Assembly (NCBI RefSeq): GCF_003072505.1
Contig: NZ_NTGB01000001.1
Coordinates: forward strand, 1-64,000
Source: Polynucleobacter rarus
GTDB lineage: Bacteria; Pseudomonadota; Gammaproteobacteria; Burkholderiales; Burkholderiaceae
Length of the DNA: 64,000 nucleotides
Direction: 5' to 3'
Shown here: in pieces, positions 9,454-19,041 of the stretch
Position numbering within the stretch: the stretch's first letter is position 1
Layout: each line of letters opens with the position of its first letter
The notes under the pieces: generated by a model
The model's database searches: none
Seen by the model: the letters and a program-made list of their open reading frames with translations, nothing else
Told to the model about the DNA's origin: nothing
Made by a program: the position numbers and the translations under genes

Positions 9454-9688
9454 TTTGCTGTTTATTATAAAAATAGAATACCTATACTATAGAGTAGTAT
9501 CTATTTTTATGAGTCTGCGGATTGGTTCTTTAATTCTGTCTATGTCTATTTAGACTTAAACCAGATTACCCTCCCAGACTATTTTTTAGTAGAAATTGGT
9601 ATAATTGATGACAAGCAATTTTATAGTATCCCATCAGCTATGTTCAATAGCTGGAAGAGTCTTAACTATTGATAGATTTGTGTATTTT

Positions 9689-9697
9689 AAAAGGTGG
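9689..9697 (+). promoter_or_regulatory. Ribosome-binding site deciding a GTG start at 9703
   Basis: AAAAGGTGG lies at 9689-9697, five bases before a GTG at 9703. An earlier GTG at 9694 overlaps this sequence and therefore cannot be served by it, so 9703 is preferred. Confidence 0.65.
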
Positions 9698-9702
9698 TAA
9701 GC

Positions 9703-12700
9703 GTGAATAGGGGAAGTATTTTTACGGAATTATTATCTGCAGCAGAATTTCTTCCATCAAGACTTGTATTTCCTGCCGGTTGGATAGGCCATATTCCTTT
9801 TGCATCATGGATTATGCAGGTGCAAAAACCTAAAATTTTTGTTGAATTGGGAACGCATTCTGGAAATTCTTATTTTAGCTTTTGTCAAGCCGTTTCTGAT
9901 CACAGTCTTCCAACAAAATGTTTTGCAGTAGATACGTGGTTAGGTGATGCCCATTCGGGAGAATATGGAGAGGATGTATTTCAAGATGTTTATTCATTTA
10001 ATCAAGAGAATTTCAAATTATTTTCTAAGTTAATCAGAATGCCCTTTGATGACGCATTTAATGCATTTAGAAATTCCTCCATTGATTTGCTTCATATTGA
10101 TGGGCTTCATACTTATGAGGCAGTAAAACATGATTTTGAGCAATGGTTACCCAAATTAAATGTTGGTGCAGTTGTACTGTTCCACGACACAAACGTAAGA
10201 GATAACAACTTTGGCGTATGGAAACTTTTCGAAGAATTGAAAGAAAGATATCAAAAAAACTTTGAGTTCTTTCATTCTCATGGTCTAGGTGTTATTAGAC
10301 TGGATGGAGGGGCGGAGAACGCAAGCTTAGATTGGATTTTCGCTGATGGAGCCAGCCAACAAAAGATCATAGGGTACTTTTCTTCATTGGGTAAAAAGAT
10401 CCAAGAAAAGTATTCTCTACTAGATTCAAATAACCGATTAGCTCAATTTAACCAGTCGATCATTGCCCGCGATACAGAAATCTCAGAGTTGAGGGATAAA
10501 CTCATAGGTCAAGAGAAAAAATTAGAAGCGCTAATACTATCTATCGAGGATAAAGATACCCATATCTCGTCCCTTAACGAATCGATCATTGCCCGCGATA
10601 CAGAAATCTCAGAGTTGAGGGATAAACTCATAGGTCAAGAGAAAAAATTAGAAGCGCTAATACTATCTATCGAGGATAAAGATACCCATATCTCGTCCCT
10701 TAACCAGTCAATTTTAGCTCAGCGCCAAGTGACCAATGAGATCTTGAGTTCAAATTCATGGAAATTTACTAAGCCTTTTCGATTTTTATCTTCCTTTACG
10801 GGCTTAAGCAAAAAGAACCACAAGAAAGACTTAATCCCCACTCCTTTCAAAGGTGATGCAAAAAAAAATCCACACTATTTACCGCCATATGACGAGTCAA
10901 ATTTTGCAATACCCTTTAACTATAAGATGGATGATGAAGCAAATAACCCAAGTATTGCAATAATTTGCCATATATTTTATGTAGACCTAGCGTCTGAAAT
11001 CATGGATTACATATTAAGAGTGCCTTATCAGTTCGATTTATTCATAACAACCGATACGGAGGAGAAAAAAAATTATATATTGCGCGAATTGGCTGGATGG
11101 AAGAAAGGAGCGGTTGAGGTTCGACTAGTTGAGAACCGGGGAAGGGATATAGCCCCCAAGCTTATTTCATATAGAGATGTTTATGAGCGTTATGAGTTTT
11201 TTCTACATTTACATTCAAAGAAATCCCCTCATCTTGCAGAGCTATCTAGTTGGAGGCGGTACTTATTTGAAACTTTGTTAGGTTCAGAAAATATTGTCAG
11301 AAATATCTTTGATGCATTTTATGCAGATAAGCAACTCGGAATTATAGGCCCTGCTCATTTTGACATCATACGAAACAGTATTGGTTGGGGTTGGAATTTC
11401 GAGGCAGCGAAAAGATTTTGCAAAAAAATGAATATTAATATTGCCCTCGATGGAAAAATAGATTTTCCTTCTGGGTCAATGTTTTGGGGTAGATCAGCGG
11501 CATTAAAGTCGCTATTGGATATAGGCCTAACTCTCGATGAATTTCAGGTAGAAGATGGTCAATTGGACAATTCTCTGGGGCATGTTATCGAAAGACTTTA
11601 TTACTACGTTTGCGAGAGGTCTGGGTATCGATGGATTAAGATCGGAAGGCCAAAATTAGTCAGTTATGACAGTAACATTATTTTCGTTGAAGATAAAAAT
11701 ACTTTAGGCTCTTTAATACAAGAGGCACAATATAATTTGCTATTCCAGAGGGGCGGACAATTTTTTTCAACAATTTCAGAAAACCATCCTAATAAGTTCG
11801 GGCATGATAATCACCTCTGGGGAATGGCCCACTCAGAGTCGGAGTTAAAAGATTTAAAGTTTTCAGAATTCTGTGACGAATTAAAAAAACATATTGCAAG
11901 TAAAGTTAGCAAAATAGACTTTGATGAAGAATTTTATAAGCAGATATATCCTGACATCGCAGAGGCCGTCAAAATAGGGCATCTTTCATGTGGCTACGTG
12001 CACTACTGCATAGCCGGTAAATTTGAAAACCGGATTTATAGTGACCAACAGCTGAATGCAAGATTTTCTATATCCCCAAATTATCCCCATGGATACTTGG
12101 CGCCTTCGCAATCAGTACTTTTGAGAGGGTTTAAAAATTTAGTAGCGATGCCGAATGGTGCTGGGTTATTCCTCTTGATATTGTTTTCCGATCTGAAGGA
12201 GGAGTTCTTTTATGCGGGTTATGCAGAATTTTTTAAAAAACATAAATTAGTTTTCGAAAAATTTAGCCGAATAGTCCTTGCAGTTGAAAATGTAGGTTAC
12301 GACAAAAGTCTTGTTGAGCGCTACATAAAAAAAATTGAAGTGATTGATATTGAAGATATTAATAAATTTGTCGTCTGCCCAGATTTAATAATTGCATACA
12401 ACGCTAAATTAGTACATGAGGCTCGAAAAATACTTCCGAATCGTGAAAATCGTATTGTCTACTATTGTCAAGAGTTTGAAGCGGGATTTTACCCATATGG
12501 TGACGCCTATCTCATGGGGGAGAGGGCCATTGCATCCACGCGTAATTTAGTGATCTCCACGCAACTGCTCACTAATTTTCTCTTAAATAAGGGATTAATC
12601 AACGGGCAAAATATTTTTGTTACTAAGCCTGAAATTGAGGTAATTAAACTGCAAGCAGGTAAATCAAAACGGATCTTCTTCTACTACCGTCCGGAATCAT

Positions 12701-13200
12701 TTCATAGTAGAAATCTTCCTCATGAGATTATGGTTGCAGTGAATGAGTTTTGTGGAAGAAATAGTGGATTTGAGATATACATGATTGGAACTATTGACAC
12801 TGCTTATTCCTATCGAATTAATGGAAACCAAGTATATGTAGTGACCAAGCTTTCAAAGGAAGACTATACAGAAATTTTATCTTCCTGTGATCTCGTAGTG
12901 TCCATGATTTATGCACCCCACCCAGGCGTTATTGCATTTCAAGCAGCTGCATCCGGAATACCCACTATCACCAATATATTTGAAAATAGAGATGCTTCTC
13001 TTTTAAAAAATCTCTCAGATAATTTTATTCCGTATAACCCAGTGTGCGATAGTCTAGTGGATTTAATCGAATCTGCCATAGAGGAAATTCCAAAAGGTGT
13101 TCCCTCGTTTAAGGAGTCCCTATATTCAGGGGGTAAGCCAGGCTCTCTTGAGGATTACTATGAAATATTACTCCAAAACCTAAAGTCCGTTGATGCTTGA
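9703..13200 (+). CDS. Giant methyltransferase / coiled-coil / RgpF-like / glycosyltransferase fusion
   Basis: The 1165-residue protein is a chain of glycan-modifying modules. Residues ~30-205 are a class I methyltransferase of the Methyltransf_24 type (IFVELGTHSGNSYFSF, then IDLLHIDGLHTYEAV). Residues ~235-340 are a charged coiled coil containing two identical 42-residue units. Residues ~416-646 match RgpF/rhamnan-synthesis proteins (ICHIFYVDLASEI, VENRGRDIAP, HLHSKKSPH, FPSGSMFW). Residues ~740-780 are a short YPDIAEAV-HY-G module also found in the 15925 gene. Residues ~806-1165 resemble a WsaF/GT4-type glycosyltransferase, with a late GVIAFQAAASGIPTITN nucleotide-sugar site. It probably builds and methylates a terminal sugar of a surface glycan, with the coiled coil acting as a ruler or oligomer arm; this is inference. 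The start is GTG. Confidence 0.75.
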   Translation: MNRGSIFTELLSAAEFLPSRLVFPAGWIGHIPFASWIMQVQKPKIFVELGTHSGNSYFSFCQAVSDHSLPTKCFAVDTWLGDAHSGEYGEDVFQDVYSFNQENFKLFSKLIRMPFDDAFNAFRNSSIDLLHIDGLHTYEAVKHDFEQWLPKLNVGAVVLFHDTNVRDNNFGVWKLFEELKERYQKNFEFFHSHGLGVIRLDGGAENASLDWIFADGASQQKIIGYFSSLGKKIQEKYSLLDSNNRLAQFNQSIIARDTEISELRDKLIGQEKKLEALILSIEDKDTHISSLNESIIARDTEISELRDKLIGQEKKLEALILSIEDKDTHISSLNQSILAQRQVTNEILSSNSWKFTKPFRFLSSFTGLSKKNHKKDLIPTPFKGDAKKNPHYLPPYDESNFAIPFNYKMDDEANNPSIAIICHIFYVDLASEIMDYILRVPYQFDLFITTDTEEKKNYILRELAGWKKGAVEVRLVENRGRDIAPKLISYRDVYERYEFFLHLHSKKSPHLAELSSWRRYLFETLLGSENIVRNIFDAFYADKQLGIIGPAHFDIIRNSIGWGWNFEAAKRFCKKMNINIALDGKIDFPSGSMFWGRSAALKSLLDIGLTLDEFQVEDGQLDNSLGHVIERLYYYVCERSGYRWIKIGRPKLVSYDSNIIFVEDKNTLGSLIQEAQYNLLFQRGGQFFSTISENHPNKFGHDNHLWGMAHSESELKDLKFSEFCDELKKHIASKVSKIDFDEEFYKQIYPDIAEAVKIGHLSCGYVHYCIAGKFENRIYSDQQLNARFSISPNYPHGYLAPSQSVLLRGFKNLVAMPNGAGLFLLILFSDLKEEFFYAGYAEFFKKHKLVFEKFSRIVLAVENVGYDKSLVERYIKKIEVIDIEDINKFVVCPDLIIAYNAKLVHEARKILPNRENRIVYYCQEFEAGFYPYGDAYLMGERAIASTRNLVISTQLLTNFLLNKGLINGQNIFVTKPEIEVIKLQAGKSKRIFFYYRPESFHSRNLPHEIMVAVNEFCGRNSGFEIYMIGTIDTAYSYRINGNQVYVVTKLSKEDYTEILSSCDLVVSMIYAPHPGVIAFQAAASGIPTITNIFENRDASLLKNLSDNFIPYNPVCDSLVDLIESAIEEIPKGVPSFKESLYSGGKPGSLEDYYEILLQNLKSVDA
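10456..10707 (+). repeat. 126-bp tandem repeat, two copies in frame
   Basis: Bases 10456-10581 and 10582-10707 are identical 126-bp units, each encoding 42 residues (core ARDTEISELRDKLIGQEKK). A partial, diverged third start (AACCAGTCAATT) follows. The exact identity at DNA level points to a recent duplication that lengthens the coiled coil. Confidence 0.95.
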
Positions 13201-13378
13201 AAATAAGATTCGAAGTAAATATAACCTGCAGGTTAGCTAAAAAATAGATACTTATTCTATTAATTTTAATATTTTGCTGTACTAAATAGGCCTTATCAAT
13301 TTTGATATGTGGTATGTTTTAGGGGGTGAAATTTTTATGTCATCCGCCTAAATAAACATCATCACTTTCATAATATAC

Positions 13379-14432
13379 GTGGATTCAAGTACGAAGTGCA
13401 ACACGTTTTACAGACTGCATAAAAACTTCGTTGGGTGTTTTAAAGCCCAATCTTTTTCGTGGTCGGTTATTTAATTGATGTTGAATCATTTTAATCTCCT
13501 CTTGAGTTACTGTAGATAATGGTCGCTTTTTTGGGATGTACTGTCTGAGTAGTCCATTGAAGTTTTCATTAGATCCCCTTTGCCAACTTGCAAAGGGATC
13601 TGCAAAATAAGTGGTGGATTGAAGCTCACCATCTATCCGTTGATGTTCTGCAAATTCTTTCCCATTATCAAAAGTCATGGTTTTTACGAGTGGCGCGAAT
13701 GGCTTGAGTTCATGAATGATGGCATTACCTACTAAATCTGATGTTTTATTCGTTACCTTACTGAGGACGGCATAGCCACTTTTACGCTCAACCAGCGTAA
13801 CGATAGCTTGCTTGTGGTTCGATCCAATCACTGTATCGCCTTCCCAATGACCAACCTGTGCTCTTTCTTCAATATGGGCAGGCCGCTCACTAATCGGCCT
13901 TCGGCCAATGATCTGGCCACGGCGATCTTGACCACCAGCATACCGCTTCCGACGCTTCTTTTGACAACGTAATGCTTTCCAAAGGCTTCCACCAGCAGCT
14001 TTATCTGCATAAACATGACGATAAATCGTCTCATGACTAATCCCAACCTCGCTGGCTATTTGCTCAGGACTCCACTTCTCATGGAGATAATCTACTGTCT
14101 TAGACCACTGTTCAGCGCTAATTCTCCCTGCATTACGAGACCCCAGGGAGCGTTCCTCAGCCAACAAACAGGCTTGTCGAGGTCGATAACCTCGACCGCC
14201 CGTATTACGAGCAATCTCTCTGCTAATCGTCGACTTATGGCGACCTAGCAACTCGGCAATTTGTTGTTGACTATTTCCGGCTGACATTAAAATATAAATC
14301 TGATATCGTTCTTCTTGGCTAAGGTGTTTATAGGTCATGGCTGCTTTGACTTGGCGGTCTAGAAGCTTTAGATACTAAATCATCCTTAGCCTCCTCTCAT
14401 TGTTCAAAGTTGCACTTCGTATTAGAATTCAC
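13379..14432 (-). mobile_element. IS30-family insertion sequence (type B), copy 1
   Basis: This 1054-bp element is nearly identical to 21223-22276. Its 24-bp terminal inverted repeats match at 21 of 24 positions (left GTGGATTCAAGTACGAAG..., right the inverse of GTGAATTCTAATACGAAG...). Comparing both copies with their different surroundings sets the ends. If one extra C at each end is counted, the flanks are ATA on both sides (13375-13377 and 14434-14436), a plausible 3-bp target duplication. Confidence 0.9.
13385..14338 (-). CDS. IS30-family transposase (type B), copy 1
   Basis: The 317-residue protein has the N-terminal helix-turn-helix (HLSQEERYQIYILMSAGNSQ, then STISREIARN), the DDE core (GHWEGDTVIG, TFDNGKEF, SNENFNGLLRQY), and the terminal RPRKRLGFKTPNEVF. 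It is intact. Compared with copy 2 it shows only FASWQ versus VASWQ and SVKRV versus SIKRV. The stop codon lies inside the terminal repeat, six bases from the element end. Confidence 0.95.
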   Translation of the reverse strand: MTYKHLSQEERYQIYILMSAGNSQQQIAELLGRHKSTISREIARNTGGRGYRPRQACLLAEERSLGSRNAGRISAEQWSKTVDYLHEKWSPEQIASEVGISHETIYRHVYADKAAGGSLWKALRCQKKRRKRYAGGQDRRGQIIGRRPISERPAHIEERAQVGHWEGDTVIGSNHKQAIVTLVERKSGYAVLSKVTNKTSDLVGNAIIHELKPFAPLVKTMTFDNGKEFAEHQRIDGELQSTTYFADPFASWQRGSNENFNGLLRQYIPKKRPLSTVTQEEIKMIQHQLNNRPRKRLGFKTPNEVFMQSVKRVALRT

Positions 14433-14489
14433 CATATTAAATAATAATTTTATTGAATATTAGGTTTGTAGTTGCCCCTATAAAACCGA

Positions 14490-15323
14490 TCATAGTGCCG
14501 CTGCTACTTCCCGCATAAATTCTCTCGGAGATTTCAGTTTTAATCCTTTGTGAGGATGATTTTCATTGTAATCATTAAACCAATCATTGAGACATCCCAT
14601 CACTGTTTTTGCATCTGGACGATCGTTGATATAGGCATAATCCCGTTTAAACGTTTTAACAAATGCTTCTGCCATGCCATTCGATTGAGGGCTTCTAACG
14701 GGCGTAAAACACAGGATTAAACCTAGTTGTTTACCAAACTCCATCGTTTCTTTCGCTGTATAAGCAGAGCCGTTATCCGTTAACCACTGCACCGGATGTG
14801 GTGTTTGATATTGACCAAAACGCTGTTCTACACTCATCAACATCAAGTTTCGAATGGTCTCATCCGTAAAGCCTCCTGTCGTTGCTTCCCATGCAATGAC
14901 TTCTCGATCACAGGTATCCAATACAAATGTAACCCGAACCACTTCTTGGTTCCAACAACGAATCTCAAAGCCATCCGAACACCAACGTGAGTTGGATCGT
15001 AAGGTAATTACTTTCCCCTCGTGGATCCTCTCGGGCATCGGTTTGCCCGTGTGTCTGGTTAATAACAGATTGTTTTGCTTCATGAGTCGATAGACTTTTT
15101 TATGATTAAAAACGGGTAATCCTGAACTTTTACGGAGGCGGTTGAGTAAAGCTCCAATCCGACGATAACCATAAGTCGGCCTTTGATCGACTAAAGTACG
15201 GATTTGAGGCAACACCTCCGCATCGCTCGTCATTTGATAGTTACTGCGTGCCTTAGGAGTCTCTTTCATCCTTTGGCTTAAATGCGATCTAGATATGCCG
15301 AGTGTTTGTGCAATCATTTTCAT
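14490..15323 (-). CDS. IS3-family transposase OrfB
   Basis: The 277-residue protein carries an HTH_21-like start (RPTYGYRRIGALLNRLR) and the rve integrase core: SRWCSDGFEIRCW for the first Asp, WLTDNGSAY for the second Asp, and SNGMAEAFVKTFKRDY for the Glu. It starts at an ATGA overlap with the orfA stop, the arrangement used for coupled or frameshifted expression of the full transposase. Confidence 0.92.
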   Translation of the reverse strand: MKMIAQTLGISRSHLSQRMKETPKARSNYQMTSDAEVLPQIRTLVDQRPTYGYRRIGALLNRLRKSSGLPVFNHKKVYRLMKQNNLLLTRHTGKPMPERIHEGKVITLRSNSRWCSDGFEIRCWNQEVVRVTFVLDTCDREVIAWEATTGGFTDETIRNLMLMSVEQRFGQYQTPHPVQWLTDNGSAYTAKETMEFGKQLGLILCFTPVRSPQSNGMAEAFVKTFKRDYAYINDRPDAKTVMGCLNDWFNDYNENHPHKGLKLKSPREFMREVAAAL

Positions 15324-15697
15324 AGAGTGTCGTCCTCGGGCAACGAGGGCAACTGCGAGATCAGTTTTTTTTGGCGAGCTAAATCTACGGCATCCTTCAA
15401 GATCTCATTCTCTAAGGTTTTTTTACCCAAGACTCTTTCTAATTCACGAATACGCTGCTTCAGTTCCTTCACTTCAGCAGCAGCTACTACCTCATCATCT
15501 ACCGCAATCGCTTTTTTTCCGCCTTCAGCCATACGATTTCTCCTAAGAAATAACAGACTAGGAGAAATACTATACTTTCGTGCAATATGCGAGACTGAAA
15601 TGCCTGGTTGGTTAGTTTCTTGCACACAACGAATCTTTTGTTCTACTGAAAAACGCCTTCTTCGCTGGACTTCCGTTACAACATGAATTGTTTCCAT
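15320..15697 (-). CDS. IS3-family OrfA (DNA-binding protein)
   Basis: The 125-residue protein has an N-terminal helix-turn-helix (RRRRFSVEQKIRCVQETN, then SHIARKYSISPSLLFLRRN) and a C-terminal leucine-zipper region (LKQRIRELERVLGKKTLENE), as in IS2-type OrfA. It binds the terminal repeats and, fused to OrfB, forms the transposase. A strong hairpin lies upstream of it. Confidence 0.9.
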   Translation of the reverse strand: METIHVVTEVQRRRRFSVEQKIRCVQETNQPGISVSHIARKYSISPSLLFLRRNRMAEGGKKAIAVDDEVVAAAEVKELKQRIRELERVLGKKTLENEILKDAVDLARQKKLISQLPSLPEDDTL

Positions 15698-15722
15698 TTT
15701 CTTTCCTTAAACATAGTCATAT

Positions 15723-15742
15723 GACTAGGCTTACGCCTAGTC
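15723..15742. terminator. Perfect hairpin in the IS3 leader
   Basis: GACTAGGC and GCCTAGTC are perfectly complementary around a 4-base loop. The hairpin sits 26 bases upstream of the orfA start, just inside the right terminal repeat. In other IS, hairpins at this place block impinging transcription or translation; that role here is inferred. Confidence 0.6.
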
Positions 15743-15924
15743 GTTTACTTTAAAAACTATGTTCGGTTGAAATAGGGGCTATTACAGGTTAGTATTGCTA
15801 CTATAAGTTAGAGTTACGGAGCGATATTAATATATTTTTTATATTTAATCTCATATTAATTTTATCGATTCCAGAAAAATTTCCTCATCTCATTTATCTT
15901 TAATTAAGTAGATTTCATTTTCAT

Positions 15925-18027
15925 ATGGGTACATATCAAGCTGTTATAGATACCACCAATAAAAATAATTCGCATACTCTAGCCATAGATTTTATAAGTG
16001 CACACCCCAAAAATGGCCCACTACGGATTCTTGACCTTGGTTGTTCTGAGGGTTACCTTGGAGGACACTTAAAATCTTGTGGTCACACTGTTGTTGGTGT
16101 AGAGGTAAATAAAGTAGCGGCAAGCAGGGCTAAGCAGGTTCTTGATAACGTTTTCTTAGGAAATATTGTTCAGTATCTGAGTCATGATATTTATAGCCGA
16201 TTCGACATAATTCTATTGGGTGACGTATTGGAGCACACCGCAAATCCCCAAGAAATATTAGAAATTTGTCAGAGTAGGTTGCTTGAAAATGGTCTCATAA
16301 TCATATCATTGCCAAACGTTAGCCATTACGCTATCAGGGCAATGTTATTGGATGGTCGTTGGGAATATGCTGATCTTGGAATATTGGATAGGACGCATCT
16401 CCGGTTTTTCACGAAAGAAAGTTCTTGTGATCTATTTGTCAAAGCTGGTCTACATGTTGATGATGTAAAGTCTGTCCAACTACCCACAGAGTTAGCAGCA
16501 AATATGTGCTCTTTAACCTTAAAGCCTGATTTGGTGAGAATGGTTGAGTCAATTAATAATTCTGAGAATGATGGAAAGGTTTTTCAGAATGTGTTTAGAT
16601 TGAGCGTTAGCCCGGCAAAAATTAAAGCCGTTGTCATTTATAGCGCATTTCAAAACGCCTCGCTGCTTAATCTCAGGCTTATTTTCCCCCTAAAAAATTG
16701 GGCATCCAGATACGATGGGGCTATTAGATTTCGCGTTTTTGAAGATTTGATCTTTGATGATTTTTACTGGGGTGATGTATTTATTTTTCATAGAGAGTCT
16801 GGTCAAGATTTTATTGATTTAGCGTCATTGCTTCAGAAACATGGCAAAAAAGTAGTATTTGAGATTGATGATCTTCTTCTGGATCCTCCTGATTTTCTCT
16901 CTCATCATAAGCTAGACGATTTATCTAAAAAGCGATTAAAGACCATTCTTACTTGTTCTGATACTTTGAGTACAACAACCCCAAGGCTTGCTCGGGAATT
17001 TGAAAAGTTTAATAAAAATATTTTCTGTACACCTAACTGCGCCTGGTCTATCCCCGAAATAACTATGAATGATAAAGTTCGCGGTCAATTTTGTTTGGTT
17101 ATTGCATCCTCTGATTCTGTTCAGGTAGATTTTTTAATTCCTGTTTTAAAGAAACTAAAATTGAATTTTGGTACTTTAATTAATTTTATAGTCATTGGTC
17201 CGCCAGGAAACCATTTTGAATCAGCTGGGATTGATGTCATTCGATATGATATTTTGCCCTATCGGAAATTTGGTCAACTTCTCTCGAGCCTCCAAAATCC
17301 CATTGGAATTATTCCTTTGGATGATTCGTTATTTAGTTCTTGCAAAAGCCCGGTGAAATTTTTCGATTACTCGATGGCTAGAATCCCTGTAATTTGCTCT
17401 AATGTTCCCCCTTATTCTGACATCGTTAGTGATAGCGTAACAGGCTTGCTTGTTGAGAATGAAACTAATGCCTGGGTTGAAGGCATTGAGAGATTAATAA
17501 ATAATCCTCAATTTTCTCAAAAAATTTCAACAAATGCTCATCGATTTGTAGTTGAAAATTATTCACCAGATATTTCTGGAGATGCATGGGATAAATTATT
17601 TTCTTCATTAGATATTGTCAAATCAGATGATTTCTCTCTTTTGGCATATGGCACTTATGTTTCCCATTTTTCAGATAAAGTTAAAAATCATGAATTTAGC
17701 TGCACTAACGTTGAAGAAGATTCATATGCTGAATCTCCAGAAGGATTATCCATATTTATTGATGAGCCCAAATCAAAGATAGCTCAAAGAAAAAATAGCC
17801 TATTTTCAAACTTTCATTACGCTGGCCGAAATTACTCATCACTAATTTGCGAATTAGAAAATCTAATTAAACCTTTGGCTACAGAGTTTAATTTTGATGA
17901 GTCTGGGTACTTAGAAGCCAACCCGGATGTAGCAGTGGCCGTGAGTGAGGGTAATATGTCTAGTGGTAGATTGCATTTTGATAATTACGGAAAATATGAA
18001 TTTAGGCGTATTTGGAAAAATTTATAG
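15925..18027 (+). CDS. Methyltransferase-glycosyltransferase fusion protein
   Basis: This 700-residue protein begins with a class I methyltransferase (residues 20-180: ILDLGCSEGYLGGHL as SAM motif I, IILLGDVLEHTANPQEIL as motif II, ISLPNVSHYAIR). Residues ~235-560 look like a GT-B glycosyltransferase, with KKVVFEIDDLLLDPP and the late SCKSPVKFFDYSMARIPV sugar-nucleotide site. The last ~45 residues (GYLEANPDVAVAVSEG-HF-YG) form a small module that also occurs in the 9703 gene. It would add and methylate sugars on a surface glycan. It starts at ATG without a clear Shine-Dalgarno and is followed by a GT2 gene 6 bases later. Confidence 0.78.
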   Translation: MGTYQAVIDTTNKNNSHTLAIDFISAHPKNGPLRILDLGCSEGYLGGHLKSCGHTVVGVEVNKVAASRAKQVLDNVFLGNIVQYLSHDIYSRFDIILLGDVLEHTANPQEILEICQSRLLENGLIIISLPNVSHYAIRAMLLDGRWEYADLGILDRTHLRFFTKESSCDLFVKAGLHVDDVKSVQLPTELAANMCSLTLKPDLVRMVESINNSENDGKVFQNVFRLSVSPAKIKAVVIYSAFQNASLLNLRLIFPLKNWASRYDGAIRFRVFEDLIFDDFYWGDVFIFHRESGQDFIDLASLLQKHGKKVVFEIDDLLLDPPDFLSHHKLDDLSKKRLKTILTCSDTLSTTTPRLAREFEKFNKNIFCTPNCAWSIPEITMNDKVRGQFCLVIASSDSVQVDFLIPVLKKLKLNFGTLINFIVIGPPGNHFESAGIDVIRYDILPYRKFGQLLSSLQNPIGIIPLDDSLFSSCKSPVKFFDYSMARIPVICSNVPPYSDIVSDSVTGLLVENETNAWVEGIERLINNPQFSQKISTNAHRFVVENYSPDISGDAWDKLFSSLDIVKSDDFSLLAYGTYVSHFSDKVKNHEFSCTNVEEDSYAESPEGLSIFIDEPKSKIAQRKNSLFSNFHYAGRNYSSLICELENLIKPLATEFNFDESGYLEANPDVAVAVSEGNMSSGRLHFDNYGKYEFRRIWKNL

Positions 18028-18033
18028 CGCTAA

Positions 18034-18966
18034 ATGAATATGTCTAATTCCTGCGTTGCAATATTATTGGCCACTTACAATGGTCAAAAATTTCTTATTG
18101 AGCAACTTGAATCAATAGCATTGCAGACACATAACAATTGGTATTTAATTGTTAGCGATGATGGTTCAGTGGATGGCACCTTGGACATTCTTTACAAGTA
18201 TCAAAAAAAATGGTCTCCTGGTAAGTTACTCATTCGCAAGGGTCCAAGTAGAGGTTTTTGTTCTAACTTTCTATCTATGGCGGTTGATTGCAGTATTGTC
18301 TCTGATTTTTATGCTTTTTGTGATCAGGATGATGTTTGGTTGCCTGAAAAGCTAGCCATTGCCCTGAGTAATATTAAGCGGCGTCAAAGGGATGGAATTC
18401 CTTATCTTTATTGCGGACGAACAACTTATGTGGATGAGGGGCTAAAAAAAATTGGCATTTCACCTTTATTCGTATTCCCCCGAACATTTCGAAATGCATT
18501 AGTGCAGAGTATAGCGGGAGGTAATACTATGGTTTTCAACCGTGACGCCAAGAGTATTTTAGAGCGCGTAGGGATGGTTGAGCATTCCTCTCATGATTGG
18601 TGGATTTATCAACTTGTAACGGGCTGTGGTGGTGAAGTTTTTTATGATCAAGATCCACAAGTTTTATATCGACAGCACGCTCATTCATTGGTGGGGGCAA
18701 ATGTATCAATTTTTAGTAAATTTAAAAGAATGAAATTTATTCTTAATGGGCGTTTTAAGGGTTGGAGCGATTTGTCTATAAATGCCCTAGATAAAGCAAC
18801 CCCTTTGCTTACCTCCGCGAATGTAGAAATTTTAAATATCTTAAAAAAAATGCGCGCGGGAAGTTTAAAAGATCGAATGCGACTAATGGAGGTGGCGGGC
18901 TTGTATCGTCAAACCTGGAAGGGTACCATTTCTCTTATTATCGCTGCGATCATTAATCGAATCTAA
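18034..18966 (+). CDS. Family 2 glycosyltransferase
   Basis: The 310-residue GT-A enzyme has the nucleotide-sugar site VAILLATYNGQKFLIEQL, the first aspartate pair in LIVSDDGSVDGTLDIL, and the metal-binding FCDQDDVWLPEKL. This pattern is typical of rhamnosyl- or glucosyltransferases of O-antigen loci (RfbG/WcaA-like). The gene follows the 15925 fusion closely and is probably co-transcribed with it. Donor and acceptor cannot be told from sequence alone. Confidence 0.88.
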   Translation: MNMSNSCVAILLATYNGQKFLIEQLESIALQTHNNWYLIVSDDGSVDGTLDILYKYQKKWSPGKLLIRKGPSRGFCSNFLSMAVDCSIVSDFYAFCDQDDVWLPEKLAIALSNIKRRQRDGIPYLYCGRTTYVDEGLKKIGISPLFVFPRTFRNALVQSIAGGNTMVFNRDAKSILERVGMVEHSSHDWWIYQLVTGCGGEVFYDQDPQVLYRQHAHSLVGANVSIFSKFKRMKFILNGRFKGWSDLSINALDKATPLLTSANVEILNILKKMRAGSLKDRMRLMEVAGLYRQTWKGTISLIIAAIINRI

Positions 18967-19041
18967 ATTTATATGTTGTGTGCACTCTAGAGTAAAGGCT
19001 GTTTCTTAGGTGCTCTACATAGACAAAATTTGTCGAACACT

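Larger units (their letters stand above)
14467..15786 (-). mobile_element. IS3-family insertion sequence, IS2-like, with 4-bp target duplication
   Basis: The terminal inverted repeats begin TGTAGTTGCCCCTAT at 14467 and, on the other strand, TGTAATAGCCCCTAT at 15786. Both continue with AACCGA and CATAG. GGTT is present directly outside each end (14463-14466 and 15787-15790), consistent with an IS3 target duplication. The element contains orfA and orfB in the usual overlapping order and lies only 34 bases from the IS30 copy at its left. Confidence 0.9.

Noticed and set aside
9698..9705. GTAAGCGT as a possible missing IS66 left terminus
   Set aside because: Only eight bases match and the following sequence is the start of the 9703 coding region, not an IS66 repeat.
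10456..10707. Tandem repeat as a CRISPR or non-coding array
   Set aside because: There are only two adjoining units without spacers, in frame within a large coding region.
13828..14248. Short ORFs inside the IS30 copies (both strands, repeated at 21672-22092)
   Set aside because: They are shadows of the transposase gene and are duplicated only because the IS is.
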